From NCBI GenBank assembly GCA_049601915.1, contig JBMYRB010000002.1:1-64000 (forward strand): a DNA stretch of 64,000 nt. The letters are read 5' to 3'. The notes under the pieces were generated by a model. It did no database searches. It was not told the origin of the DNA and saw nothing but the letters and a program-made list of their open reading frames with translations. Shown here one piece after another: positions 16,782-25,546 of the stretch (within the stretch, counting starts at the first letter, position 1; each line of letters begins with the position of its first letter). A program made the translations under genes and the position numbers. This DNA is from UBA8079 sp049601915. Its GTDB lineage: Bacteria > Pseudomonadota > Alphaproteobacteria > UBA6615.

Positions 16782-17987
16782 CTAGCGGGTGCAGAAAGGT
16801 TGGAGTGTGACTGCCAGATCGAGCAGGGCCTCGTCACCGCCATGCCAGCCGATGAAGGACAAGCCGATGGGGCAACCATCCACATCCGCTGCCGGAACGG
16901 TCACCTGAGGCAGGCCAGTGTGGCCCGAAATGCAGGTCAACGCCATGGTGTTGGCCCGGAAGAATTCCAGTTCCTCCGCGCTGGCGTCGAGCGGTGGGGC
17001 GATCACCGGCGCTGTCGGCAGGCACAGGATGGTGCCCGGCGTCGCTAGGCTTGCCAGGCGGTTGCGGACCCGCTCGCGGACTGCGTTGGCAGCAGCCGTT
17101 TCCTCATCGGTAATGGCGGCGGCCATGGCGAAGCGCTCGCGGATGCCCGGTCCGAGTTTGGCCTGATGTTCCTCGACCCAGGGCACGTTTGTATGTTTGA
17201 CCTCGCTGGCCTGAATCACCCGGAAGGCGTCCCACCAGACATCAAGCGTGTCGTCGCAGGCCACTTCGGTCGCCTCACCGGTGGGCAAGACATCCGCCGC
17301 GGCAGACAACACTGCCTGCAGCGCCGCGCGCACGTCGGGCGTCGCCCTGTCGAAGGCGTCGTTGAGCACCAGCATACGGCCGATCTTGCCCGGTGTACCG
17401 TTGTCGTTGAGTAGCACGGGCCCGATGTCGCGGAACAGCGCGGCATCATTGGTAAACCAGCCGGCCGTGTCGAAGGATGGCGCCATCGGATGGGCGTTCT
17501 CCAGGGCGACCCGGCCATGGGTCGGGCGATTGCCGTAAAGTCCGCAGAATGAGGCGGGTACCCGAACCGAGCCACCGGTGTCGGAGCCGAGCGTGAAATC
17601 ACACATCTCGGCGGTCATGGCCGCGGCCGACCCCGACGAGGAGCCTCCCGGCATCCGGCCCGGTGCGCGCAGGTTTTTCGGCGCGCCGTAATGGGCGTTG
17701 TCGCCGGACAGGCTGTAGAAAAACTCGTCACAAATCGTGATGCCGACAATGTCGGCGCCCGCATCGAGGACTTGCTGCACGGCAACCGATGTCTCGGTCT
17801 TCGGTTCGACCCAGTCGTAATAGTCCGGGTTGCCGTTCGAGAGCTTGCGCCCGGCGATATGGTAGAGGTCCTTGACCGCAAAGGTCTTGCCGGCGAGCGG
17901 TCCGTCGCTCGCGCCGAGAATGGGCTCCGTGATGTTGTGCGGGACGAACGCGCCGACTGGGTCGGCGGGAATCTTCACGTCGCTCAT
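16782..17987 (-). CDS. amidase signature enzyme (AMI1-like)
   Basis: A 401-residue amidase. The Ser-cisSer-Lys triad is visible: Lys39 in FAVKDLYH, the cis-Ser in MPGGSSSGSA (about 116-118) and the nucleophile Ser140 in GSDTGGSVRVPAS. The details NGNPDYYDW, SGDNAHYGAPKN and the short length match the AMI1/TOC64-like subgroup that in plants hydrolyses indole-3-acetamide and related amides, so a small aryl- or alkyl-amide is the likely substrate. It lies 6 bases after the deacetylase-like gene at 17994 and 8 bases before the SemiSWEET gene, forming a three-gene unit. No signal peptide. Confidence 0.9.
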   Translation of the reverse strand: MSDVKIPADPVGAFVPHNITEPILGASDGPLAGKTFAVKDLYHIAGRKLSNGNPDYYDWVEPKTETSVAVQQVLDAGADIVGITICDEFFYSLSGDNAHYGAPKNLRAPGRMPGGSSSGSAAAMTAEMCDFTLGSDTGGSVRVPASFCGLYGNRPTHGRVALENAHPMAPSFDTAGWFTNDAALFRDIGPVLLNDNGTPGKIGRMLVLNDAFDRATPDVRAALQAVLSAAADVLPTGEATEVACDDTLDVWWDAFRVIQASEVKHTNVPWVEEHQAKLGPGIRERFAMAAAITDEETAAANAVRERVRNRLASLATPGTILCLPTAPVIAPPLDASAEELEFFRANTMALTCISGHTGLPQVTVPAADVDGCPIGLSFIGWHGGDEALLDLAVTLQPFCTR

Positions 17988-17993
17988 TATGCG

Positions 17994-18923
17994 CTAGCCC
18001 TTTTTCTTCTTGCTGCCGGATTTTTTCTTCCGGGGTTTGGGTGCGGGGCGTTCCTTGTTGAACCAGTCGAGGATTTGCTCCCCGTCCCAGCACACGACGC
18101 CGGGCTGGGAAAGGATGTGCTCAAACGTCTCGCGCACATAGCGGATCCGGTGTGGAGAACCCGACAGGTAGGGGTGCATGGCGACGGCCATGATCCGGGT
18201 GTGCTCGTGGCTCTCGGCATAGACCATGTCGAAATAGTCCAGCGACCGGGTTTTGAATTCCCGGGACTGGTGATGCTGGATGGCCATCATCACGATGTCA
18301 TGGAGTTCGTAGTTGTAGGGCAGGGCCACTATCGGCTTGCCGCCGGTGGTCTTCAGGCGCACCGGCTGGTCGTCGAGGACCCAGTCGCCGATATATTCGA
18401 CTCCGGCGTCGGCCAGGTGATCGATGGTCTGGTAGGTCTGGGTCAGGCCCGGGCCGAACCAGCCGCGCGGGCGCTTGCCGCAGAAATCGCCGATGATCTT
18501 GAGCGACTTGTCGATGACTGCGCGTTCATCCTTGAGCTTGTGCATCGGCATCTGTTCGTACGAATGCGCGTTGAACTCCCAGCCCGCTTCGAGCACGGCC
18601 TCGGCGGTGCGCGGATACTCCTCGATGGTGCGCGCGTTGAGTGTCACGGTGGGGCGCACACCCAGATCTTCGAGCATGGATTTGATGCGCCAGAACCCGA
18701 CCCGCATGCCGTATTCGTGCCAGCTCCAGTTGGGGTGGTCGGGAATCATCGGTACGCCCTGGGGCGGCGGAATGACCATGCGGGCCATGGCGCGGACGAT
18801 GTCCCACACCTCGAGTGCCAGGATCGGCCAGAGCACGAGTTTGGCGCCGTCCGGCAGGACCAGCGGTTTGCGGTCCGTGATGGCTGAGAAAGGCAGGCGA
18901 TCGCCCGGTTTCATTCCGTCCAT
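17994..18923 (-). CDS. polysaccharide deacetylase (NodB/PuuE-like) family protein
   Basis: A 309-residue protein of the carbohydrate esterase 4 fold. The region NAHSYEQMPMH carries the two metal-site histidines; GWFGPGLTQTYQTIDHLADAGVEYIGDW and MHPYLSGSPHRIRYVRETFEHI are typical of the PuuE-like branch that acts on N-carbonyl or amide compounds rather than chitin. The usual Asp-Asp motif near the N-terminus is not evident (LWPILALEVWD), so activity may be altered. The C-terminus is a lysine-rich tail (PRKKKSGSKKKKG), unusual for an enzyme and possibly for nucleic-acid or membrane contact. It precedes the amidase in one operon, suggesting a joint amide-degrading role. Confidence 0.8.
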   Translation of the reverse strand: MDGMKPGDRLPFSAITDRKPLVLPDGAKLVLWPILALEVWDIVRAMARMVIPPPQGVPMIPDHPNWSWHEYGMRVGFWRIKSMLEDLGVRPTVTLNARTIEEYPRTAEAVLEAGWEFNAHSYEQMPMHKLKDERAVIDKSLKIIGDFCGKRPRGWFGPGLTQTYQTIDHLADAGVEYIGDWVLDDQPVRLKTTGGKPIVALPYNYELHDIVMMAIQHHQSREFKTRSLDYFDMVYAESHEHTRIMAVAMHPYLSGSPHRIRYVRETFEHILSQPGVVCWDGEQILDWFNKERPAPKPRKKKSGSKKKKG

Positions 18924-19048
18924 TTGTTCCTCCCCGTCGCGGCTGTTTAGGATTCACGCCGCGCGTTCTTGATTGGGACCGACTATACTGTGGCCAGAGA
19001 TGAGAAAACAGATGCGCCGGATGAACCGGCGCGGTCAAGGATGAAGAC

Positions 19049-19849
19049 ATGAACGAGACCGCAGCGAGCGGAGATGTGGTGCTGGTCGAGCGCGATGGCG
19101 ATATCGTCACCGTGGTGCTTAACCGCCCGGAGAAGCTGAACGCCCTGAACAAGGCAATGTGGACCCGCGTCGGTGAGGTGATGCACGACCTGGGCGCAGA
19201 CGAGACCATTCGTTGCGTGGTGCTGCGCGGCGCGGGCGACCGAGCCATGGGGCCGGGTGCCGATATCTCCGAGTTCCCGACCGAGCGTTCGAATGCCGCG
19301 CAGGCCGAGACCTATGGCGGCCTGATGCACAACGCGATGCACGCGATTCGCGACTGCCCACACCCGGTGATTGCGCTGATCAAGGGGCTTTGTGTCGGGG
19401 GCGCGCTCGAAATCGCCCTGATGTGCGACATGCGCATCTGCGGTGAGGGCTCGCGTTTCGGGGTGCCGATCAACCGGCTCGGCCTGGTGATGGCCTATCC
19501 CGAGGCCGAGGCGCTGGTCGGGCTCGTCGGCCGGTCGGTGGCGCTGGAGATATTGTACGAGGCCCGCGTATTCGATGCCGCCGAGGCCAGGGACAAGGGC
19601 CTAGTCAACCGCGTGGTGGCCGACGATGCGGTGGAAGAGGAAGCCTATGCGACCGCGCGGCGGATCGCGGATGGCGCACCACTGGTCAATCGCTGGCACA
19701 AGAAGTTCGTGGACCGGGTGCTGGCCGGTGGCACGCCGCTGAGTGACGCCGAAGCCAGGGAGGGCTTCGCCTGTTTCGATACGGAAGATTTCAACACGGG
19801 TTACAAGGCGTTCTTGGCCAAGGAAAAGCCCGCGTTCAAGGGGAAGTAA
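19049..19849 (+). CDS. enoyl-CoA hydratase/isomerase family protein
   Basis: A 266-residue crotonase-fold enzyme. The CoA-binding opening is VTVVLNRPEKLNALN, the oxyanion hole is formed by GADISEF and the glycine-rich CVGGALEIALMCDMRI helix, and the conserved FGVPINRLGLVMAYPEAEAL loop follows. One of the usual catalytic glutamates (in EIALMCD) is present at the first position; hydratase activity is plausible but not certain because crotonases cover hydration, isomerisation and hydrolysis. It is transcribed with the CoA transferase that starts 4 bases after its stop, so it probably processes the acyl-CoA that enzyme makes. Confidence 0.9.
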   Translation: MNETAASGDVVLVERDGDIVTVVLNRPEKLNALNKAMWTRVGEVMHDLGADETIRCVVLRGAGDRAMGPGADISEFPTERSNAAQAETYGGLMHNAMHAIRDCPHPVIALIKGLCVGGALEIALMCDMRICGEGSRFGVPINRLGLVMAYPEAEALVGLVGRSVALEILYEARVFDAAEARDKGLVNRVVADDAVEEEAYATARRIADGAPLVNRWHKKFVDRVLAGGTPLSDAEAREGFACFDTEDFNTGYKAFLAKEKPAFKGK

Positions 19850-19853
19850 GAAC

Positions 19854-21086
19854 ATGACCGACAAGACGACAGGAATGCTGCATGGCCTAAAGGTCATCGA
19901 GATGAGTCACATCATGGCCGCTCCCACCTGTGGCCAGATGCTGGCCGATATGGGCGCCGACGTAATAAAGGTCGAGCGCGTGCCCGGTGGTGACGACACC
20001 CGCCGCTTCGGCGAGGGCGAACAGGGAGACTCCGCCGCCTTCGCGATGATGAACCGCAACAAGCGCGGCTTCGCGGTCAATACCAAGAGTGAGGAGGGGC
20101 GCGCCGCGCTGTGCCGAATCATCGCCCAGGCGGATGTTTTCATCGAGAATTACCGTAAAGGTGCGATGGAGCATTTCGGCATCGGCTGGGAGGAGATGCA
20201 CGAGCTCAACCCGCGGCTGATTTACTGCTCCGTGTCGGGGTTCGGACGCACCGGACCCTATGCCGAGCGTGGCGGGTTCGATCTGATCACCCAGGCCATG
20301 TCGGGCATCATGTCCATCACCGGCGAGGCCCCGGGCCGCCCGCCGGTCAAGGTCGGCGCGCCGATCACCGACATCACGGCGGGTATCCTTTCGGCCGTTG
20401 GCATTCTCGGCGCTGTGGCCCATCGCTACGAGACCGGCGAGGGCCAGTATGTGGATTCCTCTCTCTACGAAGCGGGGATCATGCACACTTTCTGGCAGAC
20501 GGCGATCTACCAGGCGAGCGGCGAGATCTCCCAGCCCATGGGGTCGGCGCACCCGCTGTCGGCGCCCTACCAGGCGTTCCCGACCAAGGATACGTCGCTG
20601 GTGGTCGGCGCGGCGAACCAAAACACATGGCTGAAGTTTGTGGAGGCGATCGATGCGGCTGAGCTGGCCCAGGACCCTCGTTTCGAGACCTCGAACATGC
20701 GCATGACCAACCTCGACGCGCTGGTCGAGACCCTGACAGAGATTCTCAGCCACCGCACGACAGGTGAATGGCTGGAGCGTCTCGAGGCGGCGGGTGTGCC
20801 GGCGGGCCCGGTCTATGATGTCAAGGAAATGAGCGAGGACCCGCACACGATCGCCCGCGGGATGATCGAGCGGGTACCCGCCGCGACCGGCGGCACCCAT
20901 GGCGTGATCGCCCATCCGGTCAAATACTCCGCGACGCCCACGTCGATCCGGCGTGGCGCGCCGTTGGTGGGTGAGCACAGCCGGGAGGTACTGGCGGAAT
21001 ATGGCTTCGGGGCGGACGAGATCGATGGGCTCATCGCGTCCGCCGCGATCCACGAGCCGGCGGCCGAGGCGAAGGCGGCGGAGTAA
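19854..21086 (+). CDS. CaiB/BaiF-type CoA transferase (class III)
   Basis: A 410-residue family III CoA transferase that moves CoA between carboxylic acids. It starts LKVIEMSHIMAAPTCGQMLADMGADVIKVE, has the NRNKRGFAVN block, SVSGFGRTGPYAERGGFDLITQ and the region around the catalytic Asp (about residue 165-170), with KVGAPITDITAG. Start at 19854 was preferred over an earlier in-frame ATG at 19743 because the latter lies inside the hydratase gene and similarity begins here. Substrate cannot be read from sequence; pairing with the upstream crotonase suggests activation of an unsaturated or hydroxylated acid, with transferases of this group also using succinyl- or formyl-CoA. Confidence 0.92.
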   Translation: MTDKTTGMLHGLKVIEMSHIMAAPTCGQMLADMGADVIKVERVPGGDDTRRFGEGEQGDSAAFAMMNRNKRGFAVNTKSEEGRAALCRIIAQADVFIENYRKGAMEHFGIGWEEMHELNPRLIYCSVSGFGRTGPYAERGGFDLITQAMSGIMSITGEAPGRPPVKVGAPITDITAGILSAVGILGAVAHRYETGEGQYVDSSLYEAGIMHTFWQTAIYQASGEISQPMGSAHPLSAPYQAFPTKDTSLVVGAANQNTWLKFVEAIDAAELAQDPRFETSNMRMTNLDALVETLTEILSHRTTGEWLERLEAAGVPAGPVYDVKEMSEDPHTIARGMIERVPAATGGTHGVIAHPVKYSATPTSIRRGAPLVGEHSREVLAEYGFGADEIDGLIASAAIHEPAAEAKAAE

Positions 21087-21092
21087 CTCCCT

Positions 21093-21935
21093 CTAGAGAT
21101 GCTTATCGAGGAATGCCCAGGCAGGTGACTGCGGGTCTTCGAGCCCGGCGAACACCTCGAAATGGTTGGCGTTCGGCACGACGACCAGCTCGGTCTCGGT
21201 CTGCTGCTCCAACGCGGCATGGAACGTTGACGCCTGGCGCTTGAACTCGTCGCTCTCGTCACCGCCATGGACAATAAGATGGGGCGGCAATTTCCGGTCG
21301 AGGGTGAGCAGGGGTGACAGGGCGATGGTCTCGGCTTCGCTGAGTTTCAGATAATCACGCCGGTAGCTGAGCATCAGCGGCCGTAGGTCGTAATTGCCGC
21401 TGACCGTCATGCCGCAGACGATGCCGTCGAGGTCCCCTTCGTTGGCGAGACGCACCAGCACCGATGCCGCGAGATGGGCGCCCGACGAATGGCCGGCGAT
21501 GCAAAGGCGTGTCGGATCGACGCCGTAGTCGTCGGCGTGTTCGCGCATATGGCGCACGAGCGCCGTCACATGGTCGACGATATCGGGCAGGCGCACGTCC
21601 GGGATCATGGGAAAGGTAACGGCAACGAACGACACGCCATGGGACAGCGCGGCCTCTGCCCAGGCCGACGTGGCGGCCGCATGTCCGCGTTGCCACTGGC
21701 CGCCATGGGCGAAAATAATGGCCGGGTTTGTCGCGCCCGAGGCGCGGTACAGGTCAAATAGGTCGGCGGGGTGGTCACCATAGGGGAGGCCGCGTTCGTC
21801 CACGCGGGCATCCGCGAGGGCTGCCGAGCGCGCCTGCAGCGCTTGCTGGCTCTCCCGGTCACGATCGGTCACCAGGTTCGTATATTGGAGGTCGAGCTCT
21901 TCCTGGGTGTAGTCGCGAAAAACCTTGGCAGTCAT
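21093..21935 (-). CDS. alpha/beta hydrolase (HSL/BD-FAE-like esterase)
   Basis: A 280-residue esterase of the alpha/beta-hydrolase fold. It has the oxyanion HGG in IIFAHGGQWQRG, the nucleophile elbow IAGHSSGAH (Ser about 145), an Asp near VHGGDESDEF and the final His in NANHFEVF. Kynurenine formamidase and BD-FAE-type carboxylesterases share this plan, and similar enzymes often carry the DLQYTNL opening seen at its N-terminus. ATG 21935 was selected because similarity begins with MTAKVFRDYTQEELDLQYTN; the longer frame overlaps the divergent flavin-protein leader. Convergent with the CoA transferase (6 bases between stops). Confidence 0.85.
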   Translation of the reverse strand: MTAKVFRDYTQEELDLQYTNLVTDRDRESQQALQARSAALADARVDERGLPYGDHPADLFDLYRASGATNPAIIFAHGGQWQRGHAAATSAWAEAALSHGVSFVAVTFPMIPDVRLPDIVDHVTALVRHMREHADDYGVDPTRLCIAGHSSGAHLAASVLVRLANEGDLDGIVCGMTVSGNYDLRPLMLSYRRDYLKLSEAETIALSPLLTLDRKLPPHLIVHGGDESDEFKRQASTFHAALEQQTETELVVVPNANHFEVFAGLEDPQSPAWAFLDKHL

Positions 21936-22011
21936 GGGATCAGCTTCGTTGAACAAGTTGACGGATTGGGCAGGGCGGGACAGGCTGGTGCCAGCAACGG
22001 AGGATAGCACC

Positions 22012-22629
22012 ATGCCGGACGGCGATATCAAGTCGGTCGAGGAACTGGTCGAACATTATGGCGAGCCCCAGGGTTATATCGGCGAGAAGGAAAAGCCGGC
22101 GCTCAGTGACCACTGCAAACACTTCATCGCGCTGTCGCCTTTCTGTGTGTTGTCGACCTCGGCCGTGGGGGATGGGCCTGCCGATTGCAGCCCGCGCGGT
22201 GACGCGCCGGGCTTCGTGCATGTGATCGACGACACGACCATTGCCATCCCGGATCGGCCGGGCAACCGGCGCACCGACACCTTCCACAACATCCTCGAGA
22301 ATCCCGAGGTTGCGGTGATGTTCATCGTGCCCGGGCTGAACGAGGTGCTACGCCTGAACGGCCGCGCGCGCCTGACCCGGGACGTGGATCTGCTGGCGAA
22401 AATGGTAGCCAATGGCAAGACGCCGCTCGCGGCTCTGGTGATCGATATCCGCTATGTCTACTTCCATTGCGGCAAGGCGGTCGTGCGGTCGGATCTGTGG
22501 AACGGCGACAAGAATGTTGATCGCAAGGACTTCCCGTCCCTGGGCAAGATCAACGCGGACTGGTACGGGGCCAACGCCGATGAGATCGACGCCCGCCTGA
22601 AGGACGAATACGCCAACAAGCTCTACTAG
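22012..22629 (+). CDS. pyridoxamine 5'-phosphate oxidase-family FMN protein (MSMEG_1061-like)
   Basis: A 205-residue split-barrel flavin-binding protein. The order KHFIALSPFCVLSTSAVGDGPADCSPRGDAPGFVHV followed by TIAIPDRPGNRRTDTFHNILENPEVAVMFIVPG and LRLNGRA is characteristic of the MSMEG_1061 group of FMN-dependent PPOX-like proteins, whose true substrates are unknown; they are not vitamin B6 enzymes. A well-placed GGAGGA at 21999-22004 upstream of 22012 decides the start. It is divergent from the esterase gene with 76 bases between the starts, which may hold promoters for both. Cytoplasmic, no signal peptide. Confidence 0.88.
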   Translation: MPDGDIKSVEELVEHYGEPQGYIGEKEKPALSDHCKHFIALSPFCVLSTSAVGDGPADCSPRGDAPGFVHVIDDTTIAIPDRPGNRRTDTFHNILENPEVAVMFIVPGLNEVLRLNGRARLTRDVDLLAKMVANGKTPLAALVIDIRYVYFHCGKAVVRSDLWNGDKNVDRKDFPSLGKINADWYGANADEIDARLKDEYANKLY

Positions 22630-22711
22630 ACCAACTCTTGATGGGTTTACCTGTCCACGGTTTCGTGACCTAATTTATAACATTGTATCTTTACTATTTT
22701 AAATTTCATGC

Positions 22712-22945
22712 GTGTTGTCGCCTGTAATTCAGGGATTATCGGACCGCGTGATGACGAATATCGACGCCCTCGAAGGTGATGCGACAGCAGGACTGCCGGG
22801 TATAACGGCGTCCGGCGGCACCCTGTCCGAGCAGATCGTCGCGTGGGACCTCATGAGCCGCCATCTGCGTCAGATCAAGGCGCGCCGTGTTTTCGAAAAC
22901 AACGCTCCCGACGCACGGGACGACGATCAACCGGCATGCTGTTGA
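22712..22945 (+). CDS. hypothetical small protein, doubtful
   Basis: A 77-codon frame opening with GTG (or ATG at 22751) in the 347-base stretch between the PPOX-like gene and the broken solute-binding gene. I do not recognise it. The part from MTNIDALEGDATAGLPGI to RHLRQIKARRVFENN could form one helix, and the C-terminus ends DDDQPACC. No clear ribosome binding site is present. Upstream, 22640-22715 is distinctly AT-rich (TTTATAACATTG, TTTTAAATTT) and probably contains a promoter. The frame may be real, a leader, or chance. Confidence 0.3.
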   Translation: MLSPVIQGLSDRVMTNIDALEGDATAGLPGITASGGTLSEQIVAWDLMSRHLRQIKARRVFENNAPDARDDDQPACC

Positions 22946-22976
22946 CCGCAGGCCTCAGACCTTCCGGGAGGAAATT

Positions 22977-23861
22977 ATGGGCAACGAGAAATTTGTCATC
23001 GCACCCCATATGCGATTGCAGGAATGGGTGGCCGAGGAGAAGGGTTACTCCGACGACGAGGGCCTGGACTATGTGTTCTAGGACCAGCTGACGTCGGACG
23101 ACGGCAAGCAGCACGACCTGGGCGACAAGGTCGGCGCCTACCAGACCTTCGAGCAGGGACGTACCTGCGACATCAGATCGGCCTGCCACTGGACGGTGAA
23201 CGCCGCCGCGGCGTCGGGCCATAGCAAGCTCTACCGCGACGCCTATTTGGTCTCGCCCTGCGGCGTGTTCGTGCCGGCCTACAGCGACATCAATATGCCG
23301 GAGGACCTAGCCGGCGTCCCGATCTCCGTGGGCTATCAATCGGGTAGCCACTACTCGACGATCCAAGCGCTGGAGCAGTGGCTCAAGCCCGAGGACATCA
23401 ACCCGTCCTTCAACGACGGGCTTCTGTTCAAGCGCCTCGAACTACTGGTCGACGGCAAGGTGCCGGCGTCATCTCTGTTCAGCGCGCCCTATTACGTGGT
23501 CGAGCAGCTCGGTTTCCGGATGATCTGTGATTCGACCTTCATGATGTCGGGGATGGTCAGTGGCGAGCCGAACATGGACGATGTGCGCAAGTACTACGCG
23601 GCGCTCCGCCGCGCCCAGCGCGACATCGACCTGCGCCCCGAGCTCTACACCCATTACTATCTCAAGGAACTGCCCGCGCGATTCCACGACATGATCGACG
23701 TGCGGCGCATGGGGCCGGGGGAGCGGATCGTGTTCTAATTCTACTCCCTCGACATCTTCGAAAACTCCCGCGAGTGGCTCGCCGAGCACGAGATTTTTCC
23801 GGACGGAGAAGGCCTGGGTACCGGCAGCTATGAAGAGGCAACGGTTTCCGCGGCGGAGTAG
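22977..23861 (+). pseudogene. NMT1/THI5-like substrate-binding protein with two in-frame stops
   Basis: A 295-codon frame resembling periplasmic-binding-protein-like (NitT/TauT, NMT1/THI5) proteins: FVIAPHMRLQEWVAEEKGY at the start, NMPEDLAGVPISVGYQSGSHY in the centre and RAQRDIDLRPELYTHYYLKELP toward the end. It keeps one frame throughout but is interrupted by TAG at 23079-23081 and TAA at 23736-23738; similarity runs smoothly across both (LDYVF-stop-DQLTSDDG and GERIVF-stop-FYSLDIFENS) and ends at TAG 23859-23861. A strong GGGAGG sits just before ATG 22977. There is no signal peptide, as in cytoplasmic members of the family. Two clean nonsense codons mark a recent pseudogene or, less likely, readthrough. 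Confidence 0.8.
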
Positions 23862-23920
23862 TGTCCGGGTGAAATTGCGGACAGCGGGCGGGTTTGAAAC
23901 TCGTCCCTATCTGTAATTTA

Positions 23921-23993
23921 GTCATGCCCGGACTTGATCCGGGCATCTCTCTCCGCATCGAGACGAGATACGCGGGTCAAGCCCGCGTATGAC
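23921..23993. repeat. REP-like double-hairpin intergenic element
   Basis: A 73-base element with two perfect stem-loops. The first is ATGCCCGGA (23924-23932), loop CTTGA, TCCGGGCAT (23938-23946). The second is ATACGCGGG (23968-23976), loop TCAAG, CCCGCGTAT (23982-23990). The outer ends GTCAT and ATGAC are inverted copies, so the whole is an imperfect palindrome. Sequences of this GTCATGCCCGGACTTGATCC type recur between genes in many alphaproteobacterial genomes. It lies between convergent genes, the typical place for such elements; it may act as a bidirectional terminator or transcript stabiliser. Confidence 0.8.
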
Positions 23994-24006
23994 GCTACGG
24001 AATGTT

Positions 24007-24570
24007 CTAGTCCTCCAGCCCCGCGCGGAACGAGTAGCCGAGGCCCTCGAGCTCGGCGACGACCTCGTCACCGTATTTCCCGCGTAGCTCTTCGCCAAGG
24101 CTGGGCGCGAACTCGACGTCGCGCAGGGGACCCTGCAGCGTGACGTGGAGCAGGCCGCGTTGGTCGCTGATATTCTCGAACCGGCGCATGACCCCCGGCG
24201 GCACCGAGATCGTATCGTAGAGGCCAAGCTCCATCCCATGCTCACCGGTGTCGCCCCATTCGATCCGGAAACGCCCCTGCAGGCAGGTGAAGGTTTCGGT
24301 CGTGTGGGCATGGGAATGCAGGCCGGGGCCGTTATGGGGCTCGCATTCGGCGATAACTACCGCGAAATTCTCCGGACCCGGGATCACACCGTTGCCCCAG
24401 GGGGTGTCTTCTGAGACCGTGGCGATCACCGTGCGGGTGGCCCGCGCGGTCATCATCTCGCGGGCCTCGGGCGGGATCTTCCCGGCCGTCCGGTCCTTAT
24501 TCGCCGGTAATTCCTCGAAGCGCGCGATGTAGCGTTCCATCTCTTCCGGAGTCAGGGTTTTGGTGCGCAT
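24007..24570 (-). CDS. cupin-domain protein
   Basis: A 187-residue protein with a single conserved cupin barrel. The metal-binding first motif is GLHSHAHTTETFTCLQGRFRIEWG (H-x-H-x4-E, about residues 84-107) and the second is the G-x5-P-x4-R variant LGLYDTISVPPGVMRRFENIS, where the usual final His is Arg. A conserved leader (LTPEEMERYIARFEELPANKD) and the tail LRGKYGDEVVAELEGLGYSF suggest a defined subfamily. Cupins of this size include small-molecule dioxygenases and isomerases; none can be chosen here. It sits beside catabolic hydrolases and is divergent from the hydrolase at 24662. Confidence 0.85.
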   Translation of the reverse strand: MRTKTLTPEEMERYIARFEELPANKDRTAGKIPPEAREMMTARATRTVIATVSEDTPWGNGVIPGPENFAVVIAECEPHNGPGLHSHAHTTETFTCLQGRFRIEWGDTGEHGMELGLYDTISVPPGVMRRFENISDQRGLLHVTLQGPLRDVEFAPSLGEELRGKYGDEVVAELEGLGYSFRAGLED

Positions 24571-24661
24571 TGGGCGTAGTCCTATTAGAATGTGCGGGCG
24601 TTACCGCGACGGCCTGTGATTCAGGCACGACCGGGCGAGGCGATCAACCGGAAGTGCGGAT

Positions 24662-25546
24662 ATGCAGAGCGAAGCAGCGGAATTCTATGCCGACGGGGCA
24701 CGCCTCGCGGGAACCTTTAGCAAGGCCGCTGCGGACGGCGCGGCGCCGGGGATCATCTGCGTGCACGGCTACACCGGCCGCAAGGAGACCTACATGCCGC
24801 CCTTCGTACGCGACCTCACGGCGGCCGGTTTCCACACGCTGGATTTCTATCATCGCGGTTTCGGCGACAGCGACGGCATCGCCAACCGGATCGATCCGGA
24901 AGAACAGGTCCGCGACATTCTCGCCGCGCGGATCTGGCTGGCCGAACGTCTGGAAGTGGACAGCGGCCGAATCGGCCTGATGGGCTTGAGCCATGGTGGC
25001 GGTGCGTCGATCAAGGCCGCCGCCGTCGATCCCGGGATTGCCGTGATCGCGACCGTGGGCGCGCCGGGCAATGGCGAACGCTGGCAGCGCTCGAAGCGGA
25101 CCGAGGCCGAGTGGGCCGAACTGCAGGAGACCCTCGCCGAAGACCGGGTCGCGCGGGCGCTGACGGGCGAATCGAAACGTCTACCCTATCAGCAGATCTC
25201 GCCCCCGGGCCCGGCCGAGCGCGACGCCTTCAAGACCATGTACAAGACCGAGGACGCCTACCCGGACGGTTATCCGCTGGAGAATGTCGAGCTGGCCTGC
25301 GGTTTCAGGGCCGAGGATTGGGTCGGACAGATTTCGCCGCGCCCGCTGCTGATCGTGCAGGGCGAGAAGGACACGATGGTGCGGCTGGAGGAGGGCAAGA
25401 CGCTGTTTGCCAATGCCGGCGAGCCGAAGGACATGATGATCATTCCCGATATCAATCATGCCGAGGTCTATGAGCCCCGAAATCCCGAGGTGTACGGCCG
25501 GGTGATCGCGCGGCTGCTGGAATTCTATCGTGCGAATCTGGTCTAG
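24662..25546 (+). CDS. alpha/beta hydrolase (dipeptidyl-peptidase/acyl-esterase-like)
   Basis: A 294-residue hydrolase with a canonical alpha/beta fold: ICVHGYTGRKETY (oxyanion loop), DFYHRGFGDSDG, the nucleophile elbow LMGLSHGGGAS (Ser about 119), an Asp near IVQGEKDTMVRLEE and the final His in PDINHAEVYE. Enzymes of this layout hydrolyse esters or C-C bonds of small acids; the fold alone does not fix the substrate. The gene starts after CGGAAGTG and overlaps the next gene by 17 bases, so both are in one transcript. Cytoplasmic; no signal peptide. Confidence 0.85.
   Translation: MQSEAAEFYADGARLAGTFSKAAADGAAPGIICVHGYTGRKETYMPPFVRDLTAAGFHTLDFYHRGFGDSDGIANRIDPEEQVRDILAARIWLAERLEVDSGRIGLMGLSHGGGASIKAAAVDPGIAVIATVGAPGNGERWQRSKRTEAEWAELQETLAEDRVARALTGESKRLPYQQISPPGPAERDAFKTMYKTEDAYPDGYPLENVELACGFRAEDWVGQISPRPLLIVQGEKDTMVRLEEGKTLFANAGEPKDMMIIPDINHAEVYEPRNPEVYGRVIARLLEFYRANLV

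Noticed and set aside
19887..21053. A 388-codon minus-strand open frame opposite the first CoA transferase
   Set aside because: Antisense shadow in a GC-rich gene, with biased Arg/His/Gly composition.
22887..22976. Upstream start for the broken substrate-binding gene
   Set aside because: The extension is non-conserved, whereas ATG 22977 has an ideal GGGAGG site; the shorter start was used.
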